Source of the DNA: Holophaga sp.
Lineage (GTDB): Bacteria; Acidobacteriota; Holophagae; Holophagales; Holophagaceae
DNA: 64,000 nucleotides
Direction: 5' to 3'
Assembly (NCBI GenBank): GCA_016715205.1
Contig: JADKBC010000001.1
Location: 186,001-250,000 of the forward strand
Part shown: in pieces, positions 8,936-17,193 of the stretch
Layout: each line of letters starts with the position of its first letter
Position numbering within the stretch: the stretch's first letter is position 1
Notes under the pieces: generated by a model
Databases searched by the model: none
Told to the model about the DNA's origin: nothing
Seen by the model: only the letters and a program-made list of their open reading frames with translations
Program-made: the position numbers and the translations under genes

Positions 8936-9404
8936 GAAAATCCTGCTTCGCCTGACCGTCAACGGGGAACCCCGCGCCGTGGAAGTCTTTCCCATGGCCC
9001 GCCTGGTGGATGTGCTTCGCGAAGATCTGAAACTCACTGGTACCAAGGAAGGTTGCGGTGAAGGTGAATGTGGTGCCTGTACCATCCGCATGGATGGGCG
9101 CATCGTGAACAGTTGCCTGATCCCCGCCATCCAGGCCCAGGGTTCCGTGCTGCTCACCGTGGAGGGGTTGGCCACGGGGGAAGAACCCCATGCCTTGCAG
9201 TCTGCCTTTCATCACCACAATGGTGCCCAGTGCGGGTTCTGCACGCCGGGCATGCTCATTGCCGCCGAGGATCTGCTGCGGCGTTGTCCAAATCCCGACG
9301 AAGCCCAGATCCGCGAAGGCCTTTCCGGGAATCTCTGCCGCTGCACTGGCTACGTGAAGATTGTGGATGCCGTGAAAGCCGTGGCCGAAGGGAGGCCAGC
9401 ATGA
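8928..9404 (+). CDS. Molybdenum hydroxylase 2Fe-2S subunit
   Basis: The 158-residue protein has the two-domain fold of CoxS/XdhC-type subunits. The plant-ferredoxin-like cluster is in GCGEGECGACT (about residues 43-53) and the second cluster uses CGFCTPGM and CRCTGY. It carries electrons from the molybdenum centre to FAD. It starts at GTG 8928, overlapping the large-subunit stop codon, which implies translational coupling. Its own stop overlaps the ATG of the next gene (9401). Length and spacing are normal for the family. Confidence 0.93.
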   Translation: MAEKILLRLTVNGEPRAVEVFPMARLVDVLREDLKLTGTKEGCGEGECGACTIRMDGRIVNSCLIPAIQAQGSVLLTVEGLATGEEPHALQSAFHHHNGAQCGFCTPGMLIAAEDLLRRCPNPDEAQIREGLSGNLCRCTGYVKIVDAVKAVAEGRPA

Positions 9405-10260
9405 GGGGCTACGTTCCTGAGTGTGAGGTGCAGGTTCCGTCCACCTTGGCCGAAGCCCTGGCATTAATGGCAGTCAATGCCGGACGCCCCCTCGCGGGTG
9501 GACCGATCTCATGGTGGTCTTCAACGCTGGGCGCTCGCCCTTTGATCGATTCCTGGATTTATCGCGCCTGTCGGAATTGCAAGGGATCGAAGAGGATGCC
9601 ACCCATGTGAGTTTCGGAGCCTTGACCACCTTCCGGGACATGGAGGATTGTCCTGCGGTGCATCGGCATCTGCCCAACTTGGTGAAAAGCGCACGTGCCA
9701 CGGGGGCCCTCGCAATCCAGAACCGGGGCACCCTGGGCGGCAATATCGCCAATGCCAGCCCCGCCGCCGACACACCCCCAAGCCTGTTGGCCTATGGTGC
9801 CGAGTTGGAACTGGTCTCCAGCCGAGGCCGACGCCGGGTGGCCTACGAGGGTTTCCACCGGGGCTACAAGCAGATGGATTTGGCGCCCGATGAACTGGTG
9901 GCCCGCATTTTGGTGCCCAAACCCCAGGGACTGGGCTTTCACTTTTTCCGAAAGGTGGGCACCCGACAGGCCCAGGCCATTTCCAAGGTCTGCCTGGCGG
10001 CCTATGCGCGGATCGAGGCTGGTGTGGTGGCGGAATTCCGCGTGGGTTTGGGTTCGGTGGCGCCGGTGCCCGCCCGGGCTCGGCATGCCGAAGCCATCAT
10101 CCAGGGGGCCGCGCTTCGGGCATTGCCGGTGGAGGCCGCCTGCACGGAACTCCTGAAAGACATAAGCCCCATCGACGATATTCGTTCCACCGCGCAGTAT
10201 CGCGCCCGGGTGGCTCAGAACGTACTTCGCCAGATGCTGGGTGAACTCGCGGCGGTCTAG
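9401..10260 (+). pseudogene. Molybdenum hydroxylase FAD subunit, single-base frameshift
   Basis: Translation starts at ATG 9401, overlapping the Fe-S subunit stop, and reads MRGYVPECEVQVPSTLAEAL up to LAGG near 9502. It then loses the family frame. The expected FAD-binding motif AGGTDLMV continues in the next frame, from 9511 to the stop at 10260 (MVVFNAGRSPFDRF...). One base is missing at about 9500-9503. The rest is intact and matches CoxM/XdhB-type FAD subunits, including a TLGGNIANASPAADTPP-type motif. Either the gene is inactivated or the assembly has an indel error here. Its stop codon shares the bases CTAG with the convergent gene's stop. Confidence 0.85.
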
Positions 10261-11732
10261 CGACCGAAGCGGTTGGCGGGGAAGGTCTGTTCCATCAGCT
10301 GCTGGCGCTCCCTCAGGTGCTGCATGAGGGCGTTCCACCGTGCCTGGCGGGGCACCTGGGCCAGGAAGGGGCTTTCCTGGTACCACCGCGTGCAGCCAAA
10401 ACCTTGGGCGTTGGCACGCACGGCCGTTTCGGTCGCTTCTTCGTAATCGCCAAGGAAGGCGAAGGCCTCGGCCAGCTTGAAGGTGAATTCCCCATCGGGC
10501 ACCCGCAGTCGGGTGCGGTCCAGCTTGAACTGCCGAAGGGTTTTCAGCGCGCCTTCTCGGTTATCAGAAAGCGCTTGCTCAAAAATGTGGGCCAGGGTCT
10601 CGAATTGAATCCAGCTTCCCTGGAGCCGTTGGGCACGGACGAAATAGGGCCTGGCCAGGTCGGGGCGCCCCTTGGCCAGCTTGATGTAGCCCCGGTAGAA
10701 GTCGCGGCTGGGCTCGTTGGTGGTTTCCGAACCTGGGCCAAGCATGCGCTCGAAATGATCCCAATCACCCAAGTAGAGGTGGGTGTTTTCCACCGTGTCC
10801 CGTTCGAATCGATGGGAGCCCAGCAGGGCATCCCGAGCCCGCAGAGCTCGGGTGGCGCCTTCCAGCAGGCCGGAGATGCGGGCGGGGTACGCCAAGGCGC
10901 TATGGAGATGCGCGACCTTCGGATACCTCCGGAGGGCGGCAAAGCAGGCATCCAGGGCTTCCCGGGGACTACCCACATCGGTCTTGAAGCCCGCGAAATC
11001 GTCCACAGCACGGGGGTAGTGGGGAATCAAGGCGAAGGCTTTCCGGAACAAGCCTTCGCACCGGGAAAAGCTCTCGGTGTTGCCTGCGGCGGCTTCCCGG
11101 TAGAGCTGCCAATAGGAGAGCACCGCCAGGGTGGCCCAGCCACCCCCGCAGGTGGGTTCGCGATTCACGATGGTTTGGGCCAGTTTCACGCCGGGAGCAG
11201 GATCCTGGTCAATGCGGTACCCAGTGGCCTCCGTAAGATCCCAAAAAACTGCGGGGGTTTTGGGGAGAATGGGCAGGTCGGGATCCAACTTGGTGTGCAG
11301 GCGCACCAGGCAATTCTCAAAGCTGGCTGTAGGTGGCAACAGGGGCGTGGTCCAGCGCTCCTCTTTGGCTCCCGCTCCGAGGACCCGCAGATCCAGGCTG
11401 AGAGAATCTCCCATCCGCCTTCCGGATAGAACCACCCGGGAGGAGGCGATTTCAGGCGGCCCAGCCAGATTGGGTTCCTCCACCACGGTTTGCCCATTGA
11501 TTACCTCCAGGTGGTCCTTGAGCAGCAGGAGCAGGCCGATCCGCTGGGTAGGGGTGATGCCTTCCCAGGTTTCCTCAGGACCCAGGGCGAGCACGATGGG
11601 AGCTCTGCCCACGGCGGGCAAGGGCCCCCAATAAAACCAGGCACCGCAAGCCCCCACAATCACCAATAGGCCCACCAGCCAGAGCAAGGTGCCTCGGGCC
11701 CGGGGTAGCGCAAGCCGTGGGTCGGATTTCAT
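10257..11732 (-). CDS. Membrane-anchored TPR-like protein
   Basis: A 491-residue protein begins with a basic stretch and one transmembrane segment (about residues 14-36, LLWLVGLLVIVGACGAWFYW). A large, probably periplasmic or cytoplasmic, soluble part follows. Residues about 200-470 are helical and resemble degenerate tetratricopeptide repeats, for example AFALIPHYPRAVDDFAGF and YIKLAKGRPDLARPYFVRAQ. No catalytic motif is visible. The stop codon overlaps that of the convergent FAD-subunit gene. It lies 52 bp downstream of the P5C dehydrogenase on the same strand. Function unknown. Confidence 0.7.
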   Translation of the reverse strand: MKSDPRLALPRARGTLLWLVGLLVIVGACGAWFYWGPLPAVGRAPIVLALGPEETWEGITPTQRIGLLLLLKDHLEVINGQTVVEEPNLAGPPEIASSRVVLSGRRMGDSLSLDLRVLGAGAKEERWTTPLLPPTASFENCLVRLHTKLDPDLPILPKTPAVFWDLTEATGYRIDQDPAPGVKLAQTIVNREPTCGGGWATLAVLSYWQLYREAAAGNTESFSRCEGLFRKAFALIPHYPRAVDDFAGFKTDVGSPREALDACFAALRRYPKVAHLHSALAYPARISGLLEGATRALRARDALLGSHRFERDTVENTHLYLGDWDHFERMLGPGSETTNEPSRDFYRGYIKLAKGRPDLARPYFVRAQRLQGSWIQFETLAHIFEQALSDNREGALKTLRQFKLDRTRLRVPDGEFTFKLAEAFAFLGDYEEATETAVRANAQGFGCTRWYQESPFLAQVPRQARWNALMQHLRERQQLMEQTFPANRFGR

Positions 11733-11784
11733 GAATAGAAAGGTATCCCAAAAAACGAGGCGATTCCTGGGAAAAGCCTGAAAA

Positions 11785-13368
11785 TCACACCCCGATGCCT
11801 GGGGCTCGCAGCACCGTCACTCGCTCCGAAGTGGTTTTCCCCTGGGTGAAATTCAAGAGATAGTCGGGCCCGCCCGCTTTTGAATCCGTACCGGAAAGGT
11901 TGAAGCCCCCGAAGGGGTGCACGCCCACCAGGGCGCCGGTGCAACCGCGGTTCAGATAGAGGTTACCCACATGGAATTCACTGCGGGCCCGATCCAGTCG
12001 ATCGATGGACTGGGAATAGAGCGCGCCAGTGAGCCCGAACTGGGTGCCATTGGCGACATCCAGGGCCTGGTCGAAGGAATCCACTTCGATGAAGGCGGCC
12101 ACGGGGCCGAAGATCTCGGTTTGCCCCAGGAAGCCCTCGGCCCGGGCGTTGTCGAAGAGCGTCGGCTCGATGAAATACCCGTCGCGATCGATGCGTGACC
12201 CCCCCAACACGAGGCGTGCTTCGCCCTTCCCGGTTTCGATGGCCTGCAGAATGTCGCGGTAGGCGCCCTTGTTGGCCACGGGGCCAATGAAGACACAGCA
12301 GTCTTCCCAGGGATCGGCCACGGGCAGTTTCCGTGCTTTTTCGAGCACGAGATCCAGCAGTTTCGCCTTTACTCGCCGGTCCACGATCACCCGCGAGCAG
12401 GCCGAACATTTCTGGCCTTGGAAGCCGAAGGCCGAGCGCACGATGCCCGAGGAGGCCGCGTCGAGGTCGGCGGTTTCATCCACGAGAATGGCGTTCTTGC
12501 CGCCCATTTCCGAAACGTAGCGGGTCATCCATTTGCGCCGAGGGTCGGGCTTGGCGATGAATTCGTTGATGCGCAGGCCCACTTCGGCAGAGCCGGTGAA
12601 GGCCACGAACCGCACCTGTGGATGGGTCACGATGTAATCCCCGATTTCGCCACCGGAGCCGGGCGTCAAGTTGATCACGCCATCGGGAATGCCTGCCTCC
12701 CGAGCCATCTCGAAGAGTTTGGAAGCGATCACCGGCGTATCGGAACTGGGTTTCACCACCACAGTGTTGCCCGATACCACGGCGGCGAAAGTCATTCCCG
12801 CCAGGATGGCCAAGGGGAAATTCCAGGGCGAAATCACAACACCAACGCCCAGTGGGATGTAGTGGTAGCAATTATCCTCATTGGGTAGCCGGGTGAGCGG
12901 TGCGTACTGGAAATGGGTGAGCGCCAGGCGTCCGTAGTATTCGCAAAAATCAATGGCTTCGGCGATCTCCGCATCAGCCTCGTACCAGTCCTTGCCGATT
13001 TCGTAGGAGAGGATGGCCAGCAACTCGAATCGGCGGTGGCGCATGATCGCGGCAAGCCGAAAGAGTATTTCGGCACGGGCATCGGGAGTGGTGCGGGACC
13101 AGGTGGCGAAGGCATCCTGGGCAGCCTGAATGGCCTGATCTACCTGGGCCTTGGTACAACTGGCCGTACGCCCAATAATGAGGTCAGGTCGGGCCGGGGA
13201 GGTGGACACGATGCTCTTTTCCGTCACCACCTCGAGGCCGCCGATGCGGGCCGGGTGGTAGGCATCGAAGGTGGTGCGCAGATCAGCCACGGCCTGTTTG
13301 GCGGCGGTGACGTTGGCGGAATTGGCGTAATCGCAAATGGGTTCATTGGTGAAACGCGGGACGTACAT
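11785..13368 (-). CDS. Delta-1-pyrroline-5-carboxylate dehydrogenase, first copy (RocA/PruA type)
   Basis: This NAD-dependent aldehyde dehydrogenase oxidises glutamate-5-semialdehyde (P5C) to glutamate in proline and arginine breakdown. The product is 527 residues. The catalytic cysteine is in GQKCSACSR (about C321) and the glutamate region reads YVSEMGGKNAI. The start at 13368 is supported by AAGGAG five bases upstream; a longer in-frame extension to 13548 lacks such support. A second, different P5C dehydrogenase lies at 17194. No proline dehydrogenase gene is visible in the window. Confidence 0.88.
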   Translation of the reverse strand: MYVPRFTNEPICDYANSANVTAAKQAVADLRTTFDAYHPARIGGLEVVTEKSIVSTSPARPDLIIGRTASCTKAQVDQAIQAAQDAFATWSRTTPDARAEILFRLAAIMRHRRFELLAILSYEIGKDWYEADAEIAEAIDFCEYYGRLALTHFQYAPLTRLPNEDNCYHYIPLGVGVVISPWNFPLAILAGMTFAAVVSGNTVVVKPSSDTPVIASKLFEMAREAGIPDGVINLTPGSGGEIGDYIVTHPQVRFVAFTGSAEVGLRINEFIAKPDPRRKWMTRYVSEMGGKNAILVDETADLDAASSGIVRSAFGFQGQKCSACSRVIVDRRVKAKLLDLVLEKARKLPVADPWEDCCVFIGPVANKGAYRDILQAIETGKGEARLVLGGSRIDRDGYFIEPTLFDNARAEGFLGQTEIFGPVAAFIEVDSFDQALDVANGTQFGLTGALYSQSIDRLDRARSEFHVGNLYLNRGCTGALVGVHPFGGFNLSGTDSKAGGPDYLLNFTQGKTTSERVTVLRAPGIGV

Positions 13369-13480
13369 CAACACTCCTTGAAGGGAAGCCCCGGCGAGGG
13401 CAACGCTCATTGGATGCAGGGCAAGGCCGGGGGTTCCTAAACGAAGGCCCCGACCGTGCGTGTCCAAGGTGGAGGCTTCC

Positions 13481-13732
13481 ATGGACGAGCAAAAGACCCG
13501 CACCGAAGAGTTCAAGCTGGATGGTGGCAAGGTCCTGGACAAGATCAAGGACCTGCTTCACGAAGGCAATATTCGTCGGATCATCCTGAAAAACGAGGAA
13601 GGCAAAACCCTCATCGAGATCCCGCTCACTGTGGGGCTTGTGGGCGTGGCGCTGCTGCCCGTATTTGCGGCCGTGGGTGCCATTGCGGCCGTGGTGACCC
13701 GTGCCACCATCGTGGTGGAAAAGGCCGAGTAA
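13481..13732 (+). CDS. DUF4342 family protein
   Basis: An 83-residue protein starts at ATG 13481 behind GGAGG. It begins with a charged segment (about 1-40) containing ELIHEGN-like HEGNIRRIILKNEEGKTL. A hydrophobic stretch follows, VGLVGVALLPVFAAVGAIAA (about 48-72), likely a membrane hairpin or single helix. This layout matches DUF4342, a small family without known function. It is divergent from the P5C dehydrogenase and convergent with moeA, whose stop codon begins at the very next base. Confidence 0.8.
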   Translation: MDEQKTRTEEFKLDGGKVLDKIKDLLHEGNIRRIILKNEEGKTLIEIPLTVGLVGVALLPVFAAVGAIAAVVTRATIVVEKAE

Positions 13733-14962
13733 TCAGTGGTCTTCGGCCAACTCCGTAAGGTGAAGGAGCACTGATTCACCGGCAGCCAGAGCGAGATCCG
13801 TTTCTTGGATAACCGCCAGGGCGTTGGCGCAGAGCATCGACGAGAGGATGCCCGAACCCTGGGGACCTGTGAGGGCGGCACGCAAGCCTGAAGCGGTCTC
13901 CCTGGCCACTACCCGTAGAAAATGTACGCGCCCATCGGGGCCACTTTTGGACCACGGTTGGTCCAAGGTTGCCCGGCGCGTCGGTCGGTGCAAAAAGCGA
14001 TGGCCCATCATTTTCCGGAGTGCGGGGCGGACATATTCCTCCACCATCAGCATGGCGGCCACCGGATTGCCCGGAATGCCGAAGACGGGCGTGCCGTTGA
14101 GCATCCAGAAGCCCAAGGGTCCGCCGGGCTTCTGGGCCACCCGCCAAAACACCAGTTCGGCACCTGCGGCTTCCAGGGCGGGTTTCACGAAATCGTAGTC
14201 ACCCACCGAAACACCACCGGTTGTCAGCAGCAGGTCGCAGGAGGCCAACGCTTCTGCCAGCACCGTGTCGACCCGTTCACGATCATCGGGCACCCGGGGG
14301 AAGAACACTGGAATCCCGCCGAAGGCCCTGATCTGAGCTGCGAGGGCATGGATGTTGGCATCCCGGATCTGACCGGGCCCAGGGGTCATGCCGCAGTCAA
14401 TTAATTCGTTACCAGTGGTGAGAATGGCGACCTTGGCCCGATGAAACACGGGCACCTGGGCAAAGCCCGTGGCGGCCAGAACGGCAATTTCGCCAGGACG
14501 CAGGGTGGTGCCATGGCCCACCACCAGGCCGCCCAGGGAAATATCCTCGCCTGCCCGGCGCACATTGGCGCCCAGCTTGGGTGATTTGCGCAACTCGACC
14601 CAGTCGGCGCCGTTGAGGGTGTGTTCAATGGGTACTACGGAATCAGCACCTTCCGGCATGGGTGCACCGGTCATGATGCGCACGGCGGTACCAGGTTGCA
14701 GGGCTCCCTTGGGGATGTTTCCGGCGGAAAGCCCGCCGGTAACAGGCAAGCGGACGGGAATCGTGTCGCTGGCGTCGCGACCATCCGAGGCGCGCAGGGC
14801 GTAGCCATCCATGGCGGAATTGGTGAAGGGAGGGACCGGTTCGGCAGCCCTCAGATCCTCCGCTGCAGCCAGGCCCAGGGCCTGGTCCAGGGCCACGGTG
14901 CCCGGTGTCAGTGGCGTGATGTGCTCCAGCACGAGCTGCCGGGCTTCCAGGAAGGTGAGCAT
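13733..14962 (-). CDS. moeA: Molybdopterin molybdenumtransferase
   Basis: MoeA inserts molybdate, and in some organisms tungstate, into adenylylated molybdopterin. The 409-residue product has the MoeA domain order and motifs MTGAPMPEGADSVVPIEHT and TTGGVSVGDYDFVKPALE. The ATG at 14962 matches the usual N-terminus (MLTFLEARQLVLEHI). A 16-residue extension to 15010 is possible but would overlap the divergent ModE-like gene. Being next to Mo/W transport and Mo/W enzymes supports the role. It may serve the molybdenum hydroxylase, the tungsten enzyme or both. Confidence 0.93.
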   Translation of the reverse strand: MLTFLEARQLVLEHITPLTPGTVALDQALGLAAAEDLRAAEPVPPFTNSAMDGYALRASDGRDASDTIPVRLPVTGGLSAGNIPKGALQPGTAVRIMTGAPMPEGADSVVPIEHTLNGADWVELRKSPKLGANVRRAGEDISLGGLVVGHGTTLRPGEIAVLAATGFAQVPVFHRAKVAILTTGNELIDCGMTPGPGQIRDANIHALAAQIRAFGGIPVFFPRVPDDRERVDTVLAEALASCDLLLTTGGVSVGDYDFVKPALEAAGAELVFWRVAQKPGGPLGFWMLNGTPVFGIPGNPVAAMLMVEEYVRPALRKMMGHRFLHRPTRRATLDQPWSKSGPDGRVHFLRVVARETASGLRAALTGPQGSGILSSMLCANALAVIQETDLALAAGESVLLHLTELAEDH

Positions 14963-15003
14963 GGGGTTTCCCGAGATGACTGCGGAGTTAAGATGATCCC
15001 ACC

Positions 15004-15372
15004 ATGGCATCCGTACCGTCTCACCAGGCCTCCATTCGCATCCGTATCCTCTGTGGCGAGGAAATCGCCATGGGCCAAGGCAAGGCGGATCTCCTGGAGG
15101 TCATTGCCGAAAGCGGCTCCATCTCAGCCGCTGGGCGCAAGCTGGGTCTCAGCTACCGCAAGGCTTGGCTCATGGTGGACGAAATGAACCGGTGTTTCGC
15201 CTCCCCGGTGGTAGAAACCGCCAAAGGGGGTGCGCAGGGCGGTGGTGCCCGGGTAACCCAATTGGGGCACCAGGCACTCGAACAGTACCGCGCCATCCAG
15301 GCCAGGGCCCACGGGGCCATTGAAGCGGAATTGGATGCCTTCCGGAAGCTCTTGGCTTCCCAGCCACGCTGA
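15004..15372 (+). CDS. ModE-like regulator, DNA-binding domain only
   Basis: The 122-residue protein matches the winged-helix domain of ModE: LLEVIAESGSISAAGRKLGLSYRKAWLMVDEMN is the helix-turn-helix region (about 25-60). E. coli ModE has about 260 residues with two Mop/TOBE molybdate-binding domains; both are absent here. It therefore cannot sense oxyanion in the classical way. It is divergent from moeA and 110 bp upstream of the tupA-like genes, with a ModE-box-like palindrome in the gap. That makes it the likely local regulator of molybdate/tungstate genes (inference). Confidence 0.8.
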   Translation: MASVPSHQASIRIRILCGEEIAMGQGKADLLEVIAESGSISAAGRKLGLSYRKAWLMVDEMNRCFASPVVETAKGGAQGGGARVTQLGHQALEQYRAIQARAHGAIEAELDAFRKLLASQPR

Positions 15373-15412
15373 CTTTCCGTCGTTACGTTCGGGATAAATT
15401 GATTGCAAAAAT

Positions 15413-15437
15413 CGATATATCCAATGGAAACTATCGC
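15413..15437. promoter_or_regulatory. ModE-box-like inverted repeat upstream of tupA-like genes
   Basis: On the minus strand the site begins GCGATAGTT and ends TATATCG. The two CG dinucleotides are 22 bases apart, the spacing recalled for the E. coli ModE operator. The arms are CGATA and TATCG. A second site with the same GCGATAGTT and the same CG-CG spacing lies at 23189-23213, before the tungsten-enzyme operon. It lies 45 bp upstream of the first tupA-like start codon. Confidence 0.55.
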
Positions 15438-15481
15438 ATGTGACGCAGCCCCCATGCGTGGGGATTCTTTGGAGGCGGCCT

Positions 15482-16330
15482 ATGAGTTTGCGGAAGACGC
15501 TCCAGGCCCTCCTGGTTCTTTTGCCCATGTCAGGCCTTTTCGCCCAGGCGCCCATGCGGGTGCTGCTGATGGCCAGCACCATCGGACCCATCGAATCCGG
15601 CATCGTGGAGCTCCTGGAAGCCCAGTTCGAGCAGGAAACTGGCATCCGCGTTCGCCATGTGGGGGCAGGCACCGGAATGGCGCTGGATTTGGCCCGCCAG
15701 GGAAGCGTGGATCTGGTGCTGGTGCACGCCAAGAACCTGGAGGAGAAATTTGTGGCGGAAGGTTTTGGCACCGAGCGCATTCCCCTCATGTACAACGATT
15801 TTGTAATCGTGGGGCCAGCCTCAGACCCAGCGGGCCTCCGCGGGATGAAACAGGTAGGCCAAGCCCTCCAACGGATTCTGGAGAAGCGCGCCCCGTTTGT
15901 GAGCCGGGGGGATAAATCCGGAACCCACATGGCAGAGCTGGAGCTTTGGGCCAAGGCGGGACTGAAACCATCCGGGCCGGGGTATCAGGTATTCGAGCGA
16001 GGGGCTGAAGGTAATACAGCGACTTTGCTGCACGCGAATGCCAAGGCAGCTTACACAATCGTTGATCGTGCCTCCTATCTTGGAATCAGAGGCCGACTTG
16101 GCCTCGAGGTGCTGGTGGAGGGGGATGAAGCCCTTCTGAACCACATTTCTCTGATCCCGGTGAATCCTGCCAAATTCCCACGCGCAAACCATCGTGAGGC
16201 CATGGCCTTTGTGGCTTGGCTTACGAATGCAGGCAAAGGGCAAAAGCTCATCGCCACCTTCGGTCAGGAAACGTTCGGCACACCGCTCTTCACCCCTGAA
16301 GCGGTGGCGTCCAAGCCTGCGATTCATTAA
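15482..16330 (+). CDS. TupA-like tungstate/oxyanion-binding protein, divergent copy
   Basis: The 282-residue protein has a signal peptide (MSLRKTLQALLVLLPMSGLFAQA) followed by a periplasmic binding-protein fold. The start at 15482 follows GGAGG. Conserved TupA blocks are present: VRHVGAGTGMALDLARQGSVD, MYNDFVIVGPASDPAGL and FVSRGDKSGTHMAELELW. In the first ligand loop, canonical TTTSTxDSGLL is replaced by MASTIGPIESGIV, so ligand preference may differ. It is followed after 22 bp by a canonical TupA. It could bind tungstate, molybdate or another oxyanion. Confidence 0.82.
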   Translation: MSLRKTLQALLVLLPMSGLFAQAPMRVLLMASTIGPIESGIVELLEAQFEQETGIRVRHVGAGTGMALDLARQGSVDLVLVHAKNLEEKFVAEGFGTERIPLMYNDFVIVGPASDPAGLRGMKQVGQALQRILEKRAPFVSRGDKSGTHMAELELWAKAGLKPSGPGYQVFERGAEGNTATLLHANAKAAYTIVDRASYLGIRGRLGLEVLVEGDEALLNHISLIPVNPAKFPRANHREAMAFVAWLTNAGKGQKLIATFGQETFGTPLFTPEAVASKPAIH

Positions 16331-16352
16331 CGAAGTTCAGTAGGAGAAGACC

Positions 16353-17186
16353 ATGCTGAAACGCCTTGCCCCAGCCATCGCCTGGATTGTCCTGGCCATT
16401 GGTACCATGGCCATCGCCGCCCCACCCCCCAAGGACATCATCCTGGCCACCACCACCAGCACCCAGGATTCGGGTTTGCTGGATCTCCTGGTGCCGCGCT
16501 TCGAAAAAAAGACTGGCTACCAGGTGAAGACCATCGCCGTGGGCTCGGGGCAGGCCATGGCCATGGGGCAGAAGGGCGAGGCGGATGTGTTACTGGTTCA
16601 TTCTCCCGACGCCGAAAAAAAATTCGTCACGGAGGCGTTTGGCATCAACCGTCGACTCGTGATGCACAACGATTTCATCGTCGTGGGGCCGCCTCAGGAC
16701 CCGGCAGGGATCAAGGTTGCCAAATCGGCGTTCGAAGCCTTTCTGAAAATTGCAGGCAATGGGAGTCTGTTTGTTTCTAGGGGCGATAACTCAGGTACAC
16801 ACGCCCAGGAAAAAAAGCTTTGGAAGGGCGCCGGCCAAAATCCTGAAGGCCAGAAGTGGTACCAGCAGACCGGCCTCGGAATGGGCCAGACATTGGGTGT
16901 GGCCGCCGAAAAAAAGGCCTACGTGCTTGCGGACCGGGGCACCTATCTGGCGCTGAAAAAGGGCCTGGGTTTGGCGATCCTTTGCGAAGGGGATGCGGCG
17001 CTGCTCAACGTCTATCACGTCATCGAAGTGAATCCAGCCAAGTTCCCCAAGGTGAACGCAGCTGGCGCAAAAGCCTTCGCGGATTTCATGGTTTCCAAGG
17101 AAGCCCAAGATCTCATCACCACCTTCGGAGTTGAAAAGTTTGGCTCCCCTCTCTTTTTCCCCGATGCCGGGAAAAAGGACGAATAG
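16353..17186 (+). CDS. tupA: Tungstate ABC transporter substrate-binding protein
   Basis: The 277-residue protein has a signal peptide (cleavage near AIAAPPP) and the canonical TupA ligand loop ATTTSTQDSGLLDLLVP. IAVGSGQAMAMGQKGEADVL, HNDFIVVGPPQDPAGI and FVSRGDNSGTHAQEKKLW also match. TupA captures tungstate with very high affinity and delivers it to TupBC. AGGAG precedes the ATG. Unusually, tupB and tupC are not next door but 4.2 kb downstream, after a P5C dehydrogenase and modABC. The next gene starts 8 bp after its stop. Confidence 0.92.
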   Translation: MLKRLAPAIAWIVLAIGTMAIAAPPPKDIILATTTSTQDSGLLDLLVPRFEKKTGYQVKTIAVGSGQAMAMGQKGEADVLLVHSPDAEKKFVTEAFGINRRLVMHNDFIVVGPPQDPAGIKVAKSAFEAFLKIAGNGSLFVSRGDNSGTHAQEKKLWKGAGQNPEGQKWYQQTGLGMGQTLGVAAEKKAYVLADRGTYLALKKGLGLAILCEGDAALLNVYHVIEVNPAKFPKVNAAGAKAFADFMVSKEAQDLITTFGVEKFGSPLFFPDAGKKDE

Positions 17187-17193
17187 GACACCC

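Noticed and set aside
7574..9175. 533-codon frame opposite the molybdenum hydroxylase
   Set aside because: Antisense shadow; the plus strand carries clear enzyme motifs.
10801..10820. GTTCGAATC resembling a tRNA T-loop
   Set aside because: It lies within a protein-coding gene and no acceptor or anticodon arms can be folded around it.
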